64,000 nucleotides of DNA from Micromonospora alfalfae (GCF_022230925.1 NZ_JAKKFH010000005.1:1-64000), one strand, 5' to 3'; numbered from the stretch's first letter, positions 48,808 to 57,624 are shown. Translations and numbers: made by a program. Notes: a model not told the origin generated them from the sequence alone.

Positions 48808-50490
48808 TCACCGCCAGCGGTCGGTGGGTGGCGCGCCGCCGGCACGCGGTACGTCGTCCTGCGGCGGGTAGCCGTAGCGCTCGTCGACCCGCCGCCGGCC
48901 GGTCCGTTCCGGGGCGGGTTCCGCCTGGTGGCCGCGTTGGCGCGGTGGACGCCACTCGTCCGGCACCGGCACCCCGCCCACCGGCAGCGCGGGCCTTCCC
49001 GGCTCGGCCCGCCGACCACCGTCGTGGCGGCGCGGTTCTTCATACCGGCCGGCGTCCTCGTAGCGGCCGGCGTCCTCGTGACGGCGCGGCTCCTCGGGAC
49101 GGCGCGGCTCCTCGTAGCGGTGCGGCTCCTCGTAGCGGTGCGGCTCCTCGTAGCGGGCCGCGTCCTCGTGACGGCGCGGCTCCTCGTGGCGGACGGCGGC
49201 CCAGCGGTCGGCCACCCGGTACTCGGTGCCGGTGGCGTCGGCGTGCACCTCGGCCCGACGTTCGCCGACCCGCAACTCGCGACCGTTCTCGTCGTCGCGG
49301 ACGGCGGCCCACCGGTCACCGGCCCGCAGCTGCGACCAGTACTCGCCGGTGTCGTCGGCCCGCAGCGGCGGCCCGGCCTGTGGTGCCTGGACGCCTGCCC
49401 GGTCGCGCTGCTCCGACCAGCCCCGATCGTCCGGGCTGTCCCAGGATTCCGCCGGCCTCTCCGGGGTGCGGTGTGACCGGGCTGCCGGGGCTGGCTCGTC
49501 GGGCTGGGCGTACGCGTCGCGCCGGTCGGTCCACTCCGCTTCGTCCCGGCGGCCCGTCCAACCCGGCTCGTCACCGTACCCGGCTCTGGGGTGCTGCTCC
49601 GGCTCGCTCCTCGCCCGGCCGGACGGGCGCGGGGGCTGATCGGCGTCGCCGCCCCGGGTCCACTCCTGTGCGGGTGGGGTCCACTGACCGGCGTACCCGC
49701 CGCCGTAGCGACCGGGCGGCTCGGCCGGGCCACCGTCCACCACTGTGTGCCGGGTGGTGACGTGCACGGTCTCGGTGTGTCGGACCACGCCGGCCGGCCG
49801 GTGCGCCGCCTCGGGGCGGTCGTGCTCCCGGGGGCGGGCTGAGCCGTACGCGGTGCCGGCCGCCCGTTCCCCGCCGTACATCCCGGCGGCGGCCGGCGGC
49901 TCGGGGGTTTCCCGGGCGTACGCCGGCTCGTCGTCCTGGTGCTCGGGGCGCCCCCACCGGGGCGCGTCGTCGGGGCCGGACACCCGGGCGCGGCCGGCCT
50001 GCGCGTCGCCCCGGTTACGGGCCACCGGTGTGTCGTCCACCGGCGGCTCGACGGCAGCCACCCGCGCACGTCCGGCACCAGCCTGCTCGACTGCGGGGGC
50101 GGCACCGGCGAGGGCGGCGCCACTGGCGTCGAGACGGCGGCGCACCGCGGCGATCCCCTCCTGGGCCCGTTGGGCCTGGTCGAGCGCCTGGTTACCGCGC
50201 TGGGCGGCGGCCACGATCTCGCCGCGCAACTCCCGACGCAGCTCCTCGATCTCGTCCAGCAACTCGTCGGTCCGCGCCGAGGCGCCTTCGCCGTCGGGAC
50301 GCAACGCGATGGAGAGGCCGATCAGCACCACAGCGAGGATGGCGAGCACCGCGGCGAACCGCAACGGGCCGTTGCCGTCGGCCACCAGCAGAATCAGCGC
50401 CGCCACCGGCGCGAGAGCGACGCCGGCCCAGAAGAGCATGGTCAGCAGCGGTGGTTGACGCCGGGCGTCGGAGGTGGCCGGGGCTGGCAT
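48808..50490 (-). CDS. Two-helix membrane protein with long disordered tail
   Basis: A 560-residue protein of unknown function. Two transmembrane helices (about 15-37 and 43-62) are followed by a short coiled coil (LLDEIEELRRELRGEIVAAAQRGNQAL, residues 77-104). About 430 charged, disordered residues follow. The tail contains a duplicated unit (RWAAVRDDENGRELRVGERRAEV and RWAAVRHEEPRRHED) and 8-10 short repeats of YEEPHR, HEDAGR and similar, coded at about 49030-49200. Convergent with nuoD2. The layout resembles cytosolic scaffolds of actinobacterial cell-envelope proteins. Confidence 0.75.
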   Translation of the reverse strand: MPAPATSDARRQPPLLTMLFWAGVALAPVAALILLVADGNGPLRFAAVLAILAVVLIGLSIALRPDGEGASARTDELLDEIEELRRELRGEIVAAAQRGNQALDQAQRAQEGIAAVRRRLDASGAALAGAAPAVEQAGAGRARVAAVEPPVDDTPVARNRGDAQAGRARVSGPDDAPRWGRPEHQDDEPAYARETPEPPAAAGMYGGERAAGTAYGSARPREHDRPEAAHRPAGVVRHTETVHVTTRHTVVDGGPAEPPGRYGGGYAGQWTPPAQEWTRGGDADQPPRPSGRARSEPEQHPRAGYGDEPGWTGRRDEAEWTDRRDAYAQPDEPAPAARSHRTPERPAESWDSPDDRGWSEQRDRAGVQAPQAGPPLRADDTGEYWSQLRAGDRWAAVRDDENGRELRVGERRAEVHADATGTEYRVADRWAAVRHEEPRRHEDAARYEEPHRYEEPHRYEEPRRPEEPRRHEDAGRYEDAGRYEEPRRHDGGRRAEPGRPALPVGGVPVPDEWRPPRQRGHQAEPAPERTGRRRVDERYGYPPQDDVPRAGGAPPTDRWR

Positions 50491-50600
50491 GGATGTGCAG
50501 CCTACCCACGATATCCACCGGAGGGAACGGGGTCCCCGGGACGCGCGAACGCCCCCGCCCGGTCGGGGGCGAGGGCGTCCACAGCACGTGCGGAAAGCGC

Positions 50601-51605
50601 TCAGCTGGTGGCGAAGGCGCCATCCGAGGAGAAGATCAGACCCACGCTGATCGAGCCGTCGCGCAGCCCGCTCTTGGTCAGCGGCCCGCCCTGGTCAAGG
50701 GAGGAGAACTTGCCGAACGACAGCCCGTAGGTCTTCTCCAGGCCCGGCTTGCAGAAGGGACGCTGCTCGCACTCCGGCGGGCCACCCAGCACAGTCGCGC
50801 TGCCGGAGCACTTCGCCGCCAGCTCGGAGAGGGTCCGCACGCCGTACTTGTCGGCGAAGGCCTGGGTCACCGCGAAGGCGTTCTGGTCCTGTGCGGCGGC
50901 CGGGGTGCCGAAGGTGAGGCCGGCCTTGTCGCCCTCGGCCTTCAGCGCGGTCACCGTCGTGTTGATGTCCGGCGAGGAGACCGGCTGGGCGTTCTGGCCG
51001 TTGGCCTTGGTGTTGAGGAACTCGGCCATTGTGGCCGCGTACTCCGGGACGACCTGGATCTCGCCCTTCTCCAGGGCCGGCGCATAGAGCTCCCGGTTTC
51101 CGATCTGCTGCACCTTGACCTGGTAGCCGGCGGCGGTGAGCGCGATCCGGTACAGCTCGCCCAGGATCTGACTCTCGGCGAAGTTGCCGGCGCCCACCGT
51201 GATGTCGCCGCCCGGGCCCTTGGCGATGCCCGCGGTGAGGTTGTTGGCGCTGGCGAACTCCTCGGCCGCCACCTTGGGGGTCTTGCGGTCCTCGTTGACG
51301 GCCTTGTTGAGCTGGATCAGCTTCGGAGTGTCGAGCGTGGCGGAGACCTTGTCCAGTGCGGCGATCAACTGCGGGTTGGCCGCCTTGCTGTTGACCGCGG
51401 GAATGACGTTGTCAGAGTTCTGGAGCTTCTTGTCGTCCTGCAGAGCGATGAGCTGCTGGCCGGCGACCGGGGCGCACCCGGCGCCGGAGGCGCTCGTCTG
51501 GGGTGCGTCGGTGCCGGACGAGCCGGCGTCACCGCAGCCGGTGAGGAGTGCTGCCCCGGCGACGGCGCTGACCGCCCCGATCGCCAGACGTGTACGTGCG
51601 CGCAT
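50601..51605 (-). CDS. Glycine-betaine-type ABC substrate-binding lipoprotein, circularly permuted
   Basis: A 334-residue lipoprotein (lipobox LTGC, C24) of the ProX/OsmF/OpuAC class. The segment order is unusual. Residues about 48-112 (LIALQDDKKLQNSDNVIPAV, then LDKVSATLDTPKLIQLNKAV) correspond to the normal C-terminal end of the family. The usual N-terminal start, ITVGAGNFAESQILGELYRIAL, comes only at about residue 125. The protein then ends at GLIFSSDGAFATS, exactly where the normal protein would go on into the displaced segment. GGAAGGCGG precedes the ATG at 51605. Two permease genes follow. Confidence 0.88.
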   Translation of the reverse strand: MRARTRLAIGAVSAVAGAALLTGCGDAGSSGTDAPQTSASGAGCAPVAGQQLIALQDDKKLQNSDNVIPAVNSKAANPQLIAALDKVSATLDTPKLIQLNKAVNEDRKTPKVAAEEFASANNLTAGIAKGPGGDITVGAGNFAESQILGELYRIALTAAGYQVKVQQIGNRELYAPALEKGEIQVVPEYAATMAEFLNTKANGQNAQPVSSPDINTTVTALKAEGDKAGLTFGTPAAAQDQNAFAVTQAFADKYGVRTLSELAAKCSGSATVLGGPPECEQRPFCKPGLEKTYGLSFGKFSSLDQGGPLTKSGLRDGSISVGLIFSSDGAFATS

Positions 51606-51805
51606 GTGCCCGCCTTCCGTGTCCCGGCGCGGCCCGTCCCGGGCCGGCCGCGTGTCCGACGGGCGATCCTGACTGTCGGCCGCCCGCGAATGTCCACCCA
51701 ACATGCTCCGGAACCGACCGACAACTTGGGATGGACTTCGTCACCCCATCGTCACCGATTTGACGGGCGTGGGTCGCCAGCTCGACGCGGGCTCACCCGG
51801 ACGGG

Positions 51806-52546
51806 TCAGGCGCTGCCGGTGGCGTCGGCGGCCCGGGGCCGCCCGAGGCGCTGCCGCCCGCGCCGCAGCGGTTTGGGGGTGACAAGCCGTTCGACGCCGC
51901 CGAGGACCACCTCGGCCAGCAACGCGAGCCCGGCCACCAGCACACCACCGGCGACGATCTGTCCGCCGCCGGCCGCGATACCGATGCCGAAGCCGGTCCG
52001 GATGATCTGGCCCAGGCCGCCGCCGTTGACGAAGGAGGCCAGCGCCGCTGTCGCGATCACCTGGACCGCAGCGGTACGGAACCCGGCGGCCAGGTAGGGC
52101 ACCGCGAGCGGCAACTCCACGCGGCGCAGCAGTTGCCCGCCGGACAGGCCCATCCCCCGGGCCGCGTCGCGGGCCTCCGGGTCCACCTGGCGCACCCCGG
52201 TGTACGCGTTGGCCAGCAGCGGCGGCACGGCGAAGACAGCCAGTGCCACCACCACCGGTGTCTTCCCGAAGCCGCTGGCGAAGACGACCGGGAGGATGGT
52301 CAGCAGCGCCAGGGTGGGGATGGCCAGGGTGGCGTTGGAGATCAGCACCACGAGGCCGCCACCTCGACCGAGGTGCCCCAACCAGAGCCCGAGCGGCCAG
52401 GCCACGAGGCAGCCGAGCGCCACCGCCAGGGCCGAGATCGTCAGGTGCTCGCCGAGCCGGTCCAGCATGCCGCCGGGGTTGGTCCAGTTCAGTGGGTCGT
52501 TGATCCAGGTGATGGCCTGCCCGATCGGGTTTTCCGCCACGGTCAC
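51806..52546 (-). CDS. Osmoprotectant ABC transporter permease (ProW/OpuBB type)
   Basis: A 246-residue permease with about five transmembrane helices and the EAA-like loop RDAARGMGLSGGQLLRRVELPLAVPYLAAG that docks the ATPase. It starts GTG at 52546, overlapping the stop of the other permease as GTGA. With the second permease, the binding protein and the divergent ATPase it forms an importer for betaine, choline or carnitine-like solutes; the exact substrate cannot be read from sequence. Confidence 0.92.
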   Translation of the reverse strand: MTVAENPIGQAITWINDPLNWTNPGGMLDRLGEHLTISALAVALGCLVAWPLGLWLGHLGRGGGLVVLISNATLAIPTLALLTILPVVFASGFGKTPVVVALAVFAVPPLLANAYTGVRQVDPEARDAARGMGLSGGQLLRRVELPLAVPYLAAGFRTAAVQVIATAALASFVNGGGLGQIIRTGFGIGIAAGGGQIVAGGVLVAGLALLAEVVLGGVERLVTPKPLRRGRQRLGRPRAADATGSA

Positions 52547-53229
52547 CGTGCCCTCCGGGTGGACCAGGGAGTCACCAGTCGGGCGACCAGGATGAGCAGC
52601 AGGTCGAGCACGACGGCGAGCGCCACGCAGAGCAGTGCAGCGGTCATGATCTCGGCCTTGTAGAGGTTGTTCTGAAAGCCGGCGAAGATCAACTGACCGA
52701 GCCCGCCGTGCCCGACCAGCACCCCGACAGTGACCAACGCCACCGTCGAGACCGTCGCCAGCCGTACGCCGGTCACGATGCCCGGCAGCGCCAGCGGCAG
52801 GTCGATCCGGAACAGCCGCCTCCAGCGACCGTAACCCATGCCCTCGGCGGCCTCCCGAACCTCCGGAGGCACCTGGTTGAGACCGGCCACCACGTTGCGC
52901 ACGATCAGCAGCAACGCGTAGAGGACCAGCCCGACCAGCACAGTGGTCGCACCGGTGCCCAGGTAGGGGGCGATGAACGCGAAGAGCGCCAACGACGGGA
53001 TCGTGTAGACCACCCCGCTGACGGCGAGGATCGGACCGGCAAGCGGACGGACCCAGTACGCCAGCACGGACAACGGCAGGGCGATCAGCACCGCGATCAG
53101 CACCGCTCGCCCGGTGAGGGAGGCGTGTTCGCGCACCGCGGCGAGGATCGTGTCAGAGTTGTCCCGCACGTACTGCCAGGAGAACCAGGGGTTACCCGGG
53201 TCGGCCCGGTAGCTCAGGCGGAAGGACAT
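52543..53229 (-). CDS. Osmoprotectant ABC transporter permease
   Basis: A 228-residue permease, paralogue of its neighbour, with five or six helices and the cytoplasmic coupling loop REAAEGMGYGRWRRLFRIDLPLALPGI. It ends with VARLVTPWSTRRAR. The ATG at 53229 lies only 29 bp from the start of the divergent ATPase gene, leaving almost no room for two separate promoters. Confidence 0.92.
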   Translation of the reverse strand: MSFRLSYRADPGNPWFSWQYVRDNSDTILAAVREHASLTGRAVLIAVLIALPLSVLAYWVRPLAGPILAVSGVVYTIPSLALFAFIAPYLGTGATTVLVGLVLYALLLIVRNVVAGLNQVPPEVREAAEGMGYGRWRRLFRIDLPLALPGIVTGVRLATVSTVALVTVGVLVGHGGLGQLIFAGFQNNLYKAEIMTAALLCVALAVVLDLLLILVARLVTPWSTRRAR

Positions 53230-53258
53230 ACGTGGACGTTACCCCGGAGGCTGCCGGC

Positions 53259-54236
53259 GTGGCCCAATCCCCTCGCGCGGCGTCGATCTCCCTGGAGGGC
53301 ATCCAGAAGCGCTACCCGAACGGCACTGAAGCTGTCCGGGACCTCAGCCTGGAGGTCCGGGCCGGCGAGCTGGTGGTGCTGATCGGCCCGTCCGGCTGCG
53401 GCAAGTCGACGGTGCTGCGGATGATCAATCGCCTGATCGAACCGACCGCCGGTCGCATCACGCTCGGCGACGAGGACGTCACGAACGTCGACCCGGTGCG
53501 ACTGCGCCGTCGAATCGGGTACGTGATCCAGAACGTCGGTCTCTTTCCACACCAGACCGTGCGGGCCAACGTGGCCACCGTGCCGGGCCTGCTCCGCTGG
53601 CCCAAGAGCCAGACCCGGGCCCGGGTCGACGAGCTGCTCGACCTGGTCGGACTGGACCCGGCGGAGTTCGGCGGTCGCTACCCGCACGAGCTGTCGGGTG
53701 GCCAGCGGCAGCGGGTCGGGGTGGCCCGGGCGCTCGCCGCCGACCCGGTGGTGCTGTTGATGGACGAGCCGTTCTCGGCCGTCGACCCGATCGTCCGGGC
53801 CCGCCTCCAGGAGGAGTTCCTGCGCCTCCAGGCCGAGGTACGCAAGACGATCGTGCTGGTCACCCACGACCTCGACGAGGCCGTCCGACTCGGTGACCGG
53901 ATCGCTGTCCTCTCCGAGGGCGGGCACCTGGAGCAGTACGACACCCCGGCCGCGCTGCTCGGCGCACCCGCCACCGCGTTCGTACGCGAGTTCGTCGGCG
54001 CCGACCGGGGCATCCGCCGGTTGGCGGTCACCCCGCTCGACCGGGAGGCGCTGGAGCCGGTGCCCGAGGACGCCGCACCGGACCTGCCCACCGTCGCTGT
54101 GGACGGCTCGGCGTACGACGCGTTGGCGGTCCTGCTCACCTCGGGCCGCGACCGGCTCCTGGTGACCGACGCCGGCCGGCCGGTGGGCGCGTTGAGCCGA
54201 CAGCGCCTCCTCGACCTCGGCCGCCCGAGCAGCTGA
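53259..54236 (+). CDS. Osmoprotectant ABC transporter ATP-binding protein
   Basis: A 325-residue ATPase: Walker A GPSGCGKST, Q-loop YVIQNVGLFPH, signature LSGGQRQRVGVARAL, Walker B VVLLMDEPFSAVD and the H-loop LVTHD. A single CBS-like domain (about 265-320, YDALAVLLTSGRDRLLVTDAGRPVGALS) replaces the usual CBS pair, which senses ionic strength in OpuA-type systems. The GTG at 53259 is chosen because GGAGG lies eight bases upstream; GTG 53232 is possible. Confidence 0.93.
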   Translation: MAQSPRAASISLEGIQKRYPNGTEAVRDLSLEVRAGELVVLIGPSGCGKSTVLRMINRLIEPTAGRITLGDEDVTNVDPVRLRRRIGYVIQNVGLFPHQTVRANVATVPGLLRWPKSQTRARVDELLDLVGLDPAEFGGRYPHELSGGQRQRVGVARALAADPVVLLMDEPFSAVDPIVRARLQEEFLRLQAEVRKTIVLVTHDLDEAVRLGDRIAVLSEGGHLEQYDTPAALLGAPATAFVREFVGADRGIRRLAVTPLDREALEPVPEDAAPDLPTVAVDGSAYDALAVLLTSGRDRLLVTDAGRPVGALSRQRLLDLGRPSS

Positions 54237-54287
54237 CCCCCGTTTGGGGCAGGCACGACCGTCGCGTCTGACCCCGCCTCGGCCAGG

Positions 54288-54848
54288 TCAAGCGCGACCG
54301 CCCAGGCTGGCGATGCCGATGATCCACCCGGTGAGGAAGCCGTAACCGGCACCGGTGCTGGCGTCCTGCAGTGCCCCCAGGAGCGACGGCGCAGGGCCGA
54401 GCAGCGCCGCGAGCACTGCGGCCAGCCCGCCAGCCAGCACGTATGCGGCCCAGCCGGAGAAGAACTGGCTGACCGGGCCGGGCACCCGGGCGACCTGGGC
54501 CGCGGGCAACAGGTAGAGCAGCGCCACAGCGAGGACCACCAGCAGCACGGCTCGCAGGTCGGCGGCGAACAACCCGCCGGCCTGCCCGTCCGCGTCGAGC
54601 CGCCAGGCCGGCCAGGCGAGCAGGCGCGCGTAGAAGGCCCCGGCCGACTCCGGGTCGGTGAGGGTGACGGCCCATCCGGTGTACGCCGGACTGCCGCAGA
54701 TGCCGACCAGCAGCAACACGGCGAGCGCGCCGGTGCCGGCGGCCGTGCCGTAGCGGCTGACCGGGCCGGAACGGTTGACGAGCGACGCGATCCGCCCAGA
54801 CCCCGAGCCGGTGGCTCGGGTGGACCTGGGCTGCCCCGAGCGGCTCAG
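54288..54848 (-). CDS. Four-helix membrane protein, start uncertain
   Basis: About 186 residues with four predicted transmembrane helices (ALAVLLLVGICGSPAY; AVLLVVLAVALLYLLP; AAYVLAGGLAAVLAALLG; FLTGWIIGIASLGG). Function unknown. No ATG or GTG lies between the stop of the upstream gene and the first helix. The choices are CTG at 54848, overlapping the TGA of the upstream gene, or a GTG at 54929 well inside that gene. The overlap start is given provisionally. Part of a minus-strand run with the next two genes. Confidence 0.6.
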   Translation of the reverse strand: MSRSGQPRSTRATGSGSGRIASLVNRSGPVSRYGTAAGTGALAVLLLVGICGSPAYTGWAVTLTDPESAGAFYARLLAWPAWRLDADGQAGGLFAADLRAVLLVVLAVALLYLLPAAQVARVPGPVSQFFSGWAAYVLAGGLAAVLAALLGPAPSLLGALQDASTGAGYGFLTGWIIGIASLGGRA

Positions 54849-55153
54849 TGCTTCATCAGGTAGTCGATGAAGGCGGCCCGCAGCAGCGGCGCCGACTCCT
54901 CGTAGCCGTGACCGGTCAGCTCCCGCCACAGCGCGTTGGCCTCGTCGATCGTCGGGCCGATCGAGTTCGGGGCGCCATCCAGCACCGTGGCCTCGTCCGC
55001 GTTCGGCAGGTGGCGCAGCACCGACCAGAAGAAGCCCACGTCCCGGTGCTCCCGGGCCCGGGCGAACGCCCGCTCCCGCAACTCCTCGGTGGACAGCGCG
55101 TCAAGCTCCTCGAACGAGGTTCCGCCCGGGGTGGCGGCAGGTGAGTCGGTCAT
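54845..55153 (-). CDS. Conserved small soluble protein
   Basis: A 102-residue acidic protein with segments ELDALSTEELRERAFARA, FFWSVLRHLPNADE and YLMKH at the end. It is likely all-helical. No function is recognised. The ATG at 55153 is chosen over an upstream in-frame start because the extra residues look noncoding. It lies 53 bases after the permease-like gene, and its last four bases may overlap the start of the next membrane gene. Confidence 0.7.
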   Translation of the reverse strand: MTDSPAATPGGTSFEELDALSTEELRERAFARAREHRDVGFFWSVLRHLPNADEATVLDGAPNSIGPTIDEANALWRELTGHGYEESAPLLRAAFIDYLMKH

Positions 55154-55206
55154 GTCGCCGAGCCTAACTGTCGAGATCAGCTCCGGCTCGGCGGACGCGA
55201 CGCGGC

Positions 55207-56421
55207 TCACCGCTCATCGGTGTCCCACCGTCGCGGGCCGTCCTCCCACCGGGGATCCCGCCACGGGTCGACCGGTTGCGGCGCGGCCTGGGTCGGCAGC
55301 GTGGGAGGCCAGTTGTCGACGGACTGCGGCTGCGGTGTGGTCCAGCCCGAGCTGATCGTGCCGTCGCTGACCGGCTCGGGCCGCTCAGGGCCGCCCGGTC
55401 GAGGCCGCCCGAGCGTCTCGACCAGCCGGGTGGCCAGCAGCCCGACGCCGAGCGCCGCCCCGCCGACCACCCAGTTGCTCAGCGTCCAGCCACGCTCCGG
55501 CGCGTACACCTGGAAGACAGTGACCAGGCCGACCGCCAGCAGCGTGCCGAACACCCCGCCCCGGCGGCCGTACGCGCTGGTGCCGGCGAGCAGGGCCACC
55601 CCGATGGCCAGCACTGTCCAGTCCAGCCCCGAGGTGGGCGCCACCGGCCCGGGGCCGTTGGCGGCGAGCAGCACGCCGGCCAGAGCGGCAAGCACCGTGG
55701 AGACGACAAGCGCGACGGCGGTCACCACTGCGGCCACCGCGCCCCGCCGACGGGCCGGGTCGGCGATCGGTCGGTACCTGCCGACGAGCCTGCGGATCGC
55801 CCGGATCGCGCCGAACAGCCCGCCCAGGACGGCCACCGCGGCGAAGCCGGCGAAGAGGTAACCGGCGCTGCTGGTGGGGTCGTAGTCGCCCTGCACCAGC
55901 ACTGGCGCCGAGCGGCGTTCGATGTACACCACCACGGCGGCGGCGCCGGCCAGGCTGGCGGCCCAGCCCGGCACGTGCAGCACCACCACTGCCAGCGCCA
56001 ACGCCAACCCACCCACCGCGGCGACCGCCACGGCCGGGCCGAGCGACGCCGGCAGGCCCCGGTCACCCTGCTCGGCGTAGTGCAGGGCGGCCGCCACCGC
56101 GATCGGGCCGACGGCCAGGTTCGGCGCGGACGTCCGCAGGCTCAGCCCTGCGGCCAGGGCGAGCAACCCCAGCCCGACCGCGTCGATCAGCAGCGTGCGC
56201 AGGTTGCCGTCGCGCACCGCGGCCGGATCCTCCCGCCAGAGCAGCCAGCTCACGGCGGCCAGCCCGGCCAGCAGCAGCAGCTCCCACCCCAGGTGTACGC
56301 CGATCCGGTCCCGGCCGGGCTCACCGTGGGCGGGATCGTCGAAGACGTTGTCCAGGACGGCGGCCGGCACCCCCGACGAGGGTTCGGCCGACCGGTCCCG
56401 GCCCGCTTCTTCGTACCCCAT
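55207..56421 (-). CDS. Multi-pass membrane protein, ABC permease (BPD_transp_2)-like
   Basis: A 404-residue protein with about ten transmembrane helices. The segment SLRTSAPNLAVGPIAVAAALHYA resembles the conserved G-x-DLSVG region of sugar/branched-chain permeases, and LDWTVLAIGVALLAGTSAYGRRGGVFGTLLAV resembles the later AL-LGGTSxxGGxG stretch. A Pro/Trp-rich cytosolic tail (about 60 residues) follows. No ATPase or binding protein is adjacent, so a transporter role is uncertain. GGGAGG before the ATG at 56421 fixes the start. Confidence 0.7.
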   Translation of the reverse strand: MGYEEAGRDRSAEPSSGVPAAVLDNVFDDPAHGEPGRDRIGVHLGWELLLLAGLAAVSWLLWREDPAAVRDGNLRTLLIDAVGLGLLALAAGLSLRTSAPNLAVGPIAVAAALHYAEQGDRGLPASLGPAVAVAAVGGLALALAVVVLHVPGWAASLAGAAAVVVYIERRSAPVLVQGDYDPTSSAGYLFAGFAAVAVLGGLFGAIRAIRRLVGRYRPIADPARRRGAVAAVVTAVALVVSTVLAALAGVLLAANGPGPVAPTSGLDWTVLAIGVALLAGTSAYGRRGGVFGTLLAVGLVTVFQVYAPERGWTLSNWVVGGAALGVGLLATRLVETLGRPRPGGPERPEPVSDGTISSGWTTPQPQSVDNWPPTLPTQAAPQPVDPWRDPRWEDGPRRWDTDER

Positions 56422-56540
56422 GACGCCGCCTCCCCAGTGGCCGACCGTCCCCAGTCCGGCGCACGGACGGACCCTGGGCGGCCCTTGCTCCCCGATCGCA
56501 GGCACCGTACCCGCGACCGCAGCCGGGCGTAACCCCCTGC

Positions 56541-57077
56541 TCAGCGCTGGCCGGGGCGGCTCTCCCGCGGGTCCTGCTCGCGCTCGTCGTCAGGGCGTTC
56601 CGGCACCCGGCAGGAGCGCTCCAACCAGAGCGCGGCACCAACAAGTGCCAGCGAGGCGAGCAGGCCTCCGCCGGCGGCCGGTCGATCGTCCAGGGCGGCG
56701 CGGGTGGTCTCCACGAAGAGCCAGCCGGTGAGCCCCGCGTAGAAGCCCGCGAAGATCGCGGCGGCCAGTGCCGACGCCTTGGCCAGCACCACGAAACGGG
56801 CGACCAACAGCGGATTGACCGGCTCCCGACCCGGCTTGCGCTCGATCCGGCCCCGGGTGTTGATCGCGGCGTACGCCTCCAGCACCGCGAGCCCGGCCAG
56901 CGTCACCACCGGCAGCCAGGGCAGCCGGGGAATGCCGCTGTAGTAGAGGGTGCTGATCAGCAGCCAGGCCACCGCCGCCGCAGCCAGGCCTGCCACGACC
57001 AGGGTCGAGATCCGGGTGGGGCCCATCCGCGACCCGTCCGGGCCCGACCCGCGGGGTGGGGGCTTCGCCTGCGTCAT
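56541..57077 (-). CDS. DUF3180 membrane protein
   Basis: A 178-residue protein with four predicted helices (about residues 22-40, 52-70, 95-115 and 135-152), matching DUF3180. This family almost always follows folK in Actinobacteria, as here (19 bp gap) and in M. tuberculosis. The role is unknown. The ATG at 57077 gives a short Pro-rich cytosolic N-terminus, and the tail is charged. Confidence 0.88.
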   Translation of the reverse strand: MTQAKPPPRGSGPDGSRMGPTRISTLVVAGLAAAAVAWLLISTLYYSGIPRLPWLPVVTLAGLAVLEAYAAINTRGRIERKPGREPVNPLLVARFVVLAKASALAAAIFAGFYAGLTGWLFVETTRAALDDRPAAGGGLLASLALVGAALWLERSCRVPERPDDEREQDPRESRPGQR

Positions 57078-57096
57078 GCCGGCCGGTTCCGCTCGG

Positions 57097-57624
57097 TCAT
57101 GCCGTCGACTCTAACGCCAACTCCGGCCGGGGACGCAGTTCCAACGCCTCGTCAGCGGCGGGGCCGGTGGTCAGCAGGTCGGTCAGCCAGCCGTGACCGG
57201 GCAGCCGACCGTACGGCTGGATGTCGATCCACGGACGCAGCACGAAGGCGCGCAGGTGCGCCCGGGGGTGCGGCAGGGTCAGCTCCTCCTCGTCGCTGAG
57301 CACCGGCTCGTCGTCGTCGCCCCAGACCGCGATCACGTCCACGTCGAGGGTGCGCGGCCCGAACCGCCGCTGCGGGTCACGGACCCGGCCGGCCGCGCGC
57401 TCCGCGTCGCGGGCCCGCTCCAGCCAGTCGCGCGCTGTCGCGCTCTCGTCCTGCACGAGCACCACCGCGTTGAGGTACGCGGGCTGATCGGTGTCACCCC
57501 ACGGTGGAGTCTCGTACACCCCGGAGAGCACGAGCACCGCGTCGCCGAGGGTGGCGACGGCCGTGCGCAGGTGCTCCAGGCGGTCGCCCAGGTTGCTGCC
57601 GAGCGAGAGAACCGCCCGGGTCAC
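57097..57624 (-). CDS. folK: 2-amino-4-hydroxy-6-hydroxymethyldihydropteridine pyrophosphokinase
   Basis: Transfers pyrophosphate from ATP to hydroxymethyldihydropterin in folate synthesis. The 175-residue protein has AVLSLGSNLGDRLEHL, YETPPWGDTDQPAYLNAVV, the FGPRTLDVDVI metal motif and LPHPRAHLRAFVLRPW. It starts GTG at 57624, overlapping the folB stop as GTGA. Confidence 0.97.
   Translation of the reverse strand: MTRAVLSLGSNLGDRLEHLRTAVATLGDAVLVLSGVYETPPWGDTDQPAYLNAVVLVQDESATARDWLERARDAERAAGRVRDPQRRFGPRTLDVDVIAVWGDDDEPVLSDEEELTLPHPRAHLRAFVLRPWIDIQPYGRLPGHGWLTDLLTTGPAADEALELRPRPELALESTA

Noticed and set aside
49030..49200. Regular repeats resembling a CRISPR array
   Set aside because: Units are 15-24 bases, in phase with codons of the 48808-50490 gene, with no unique spacers.
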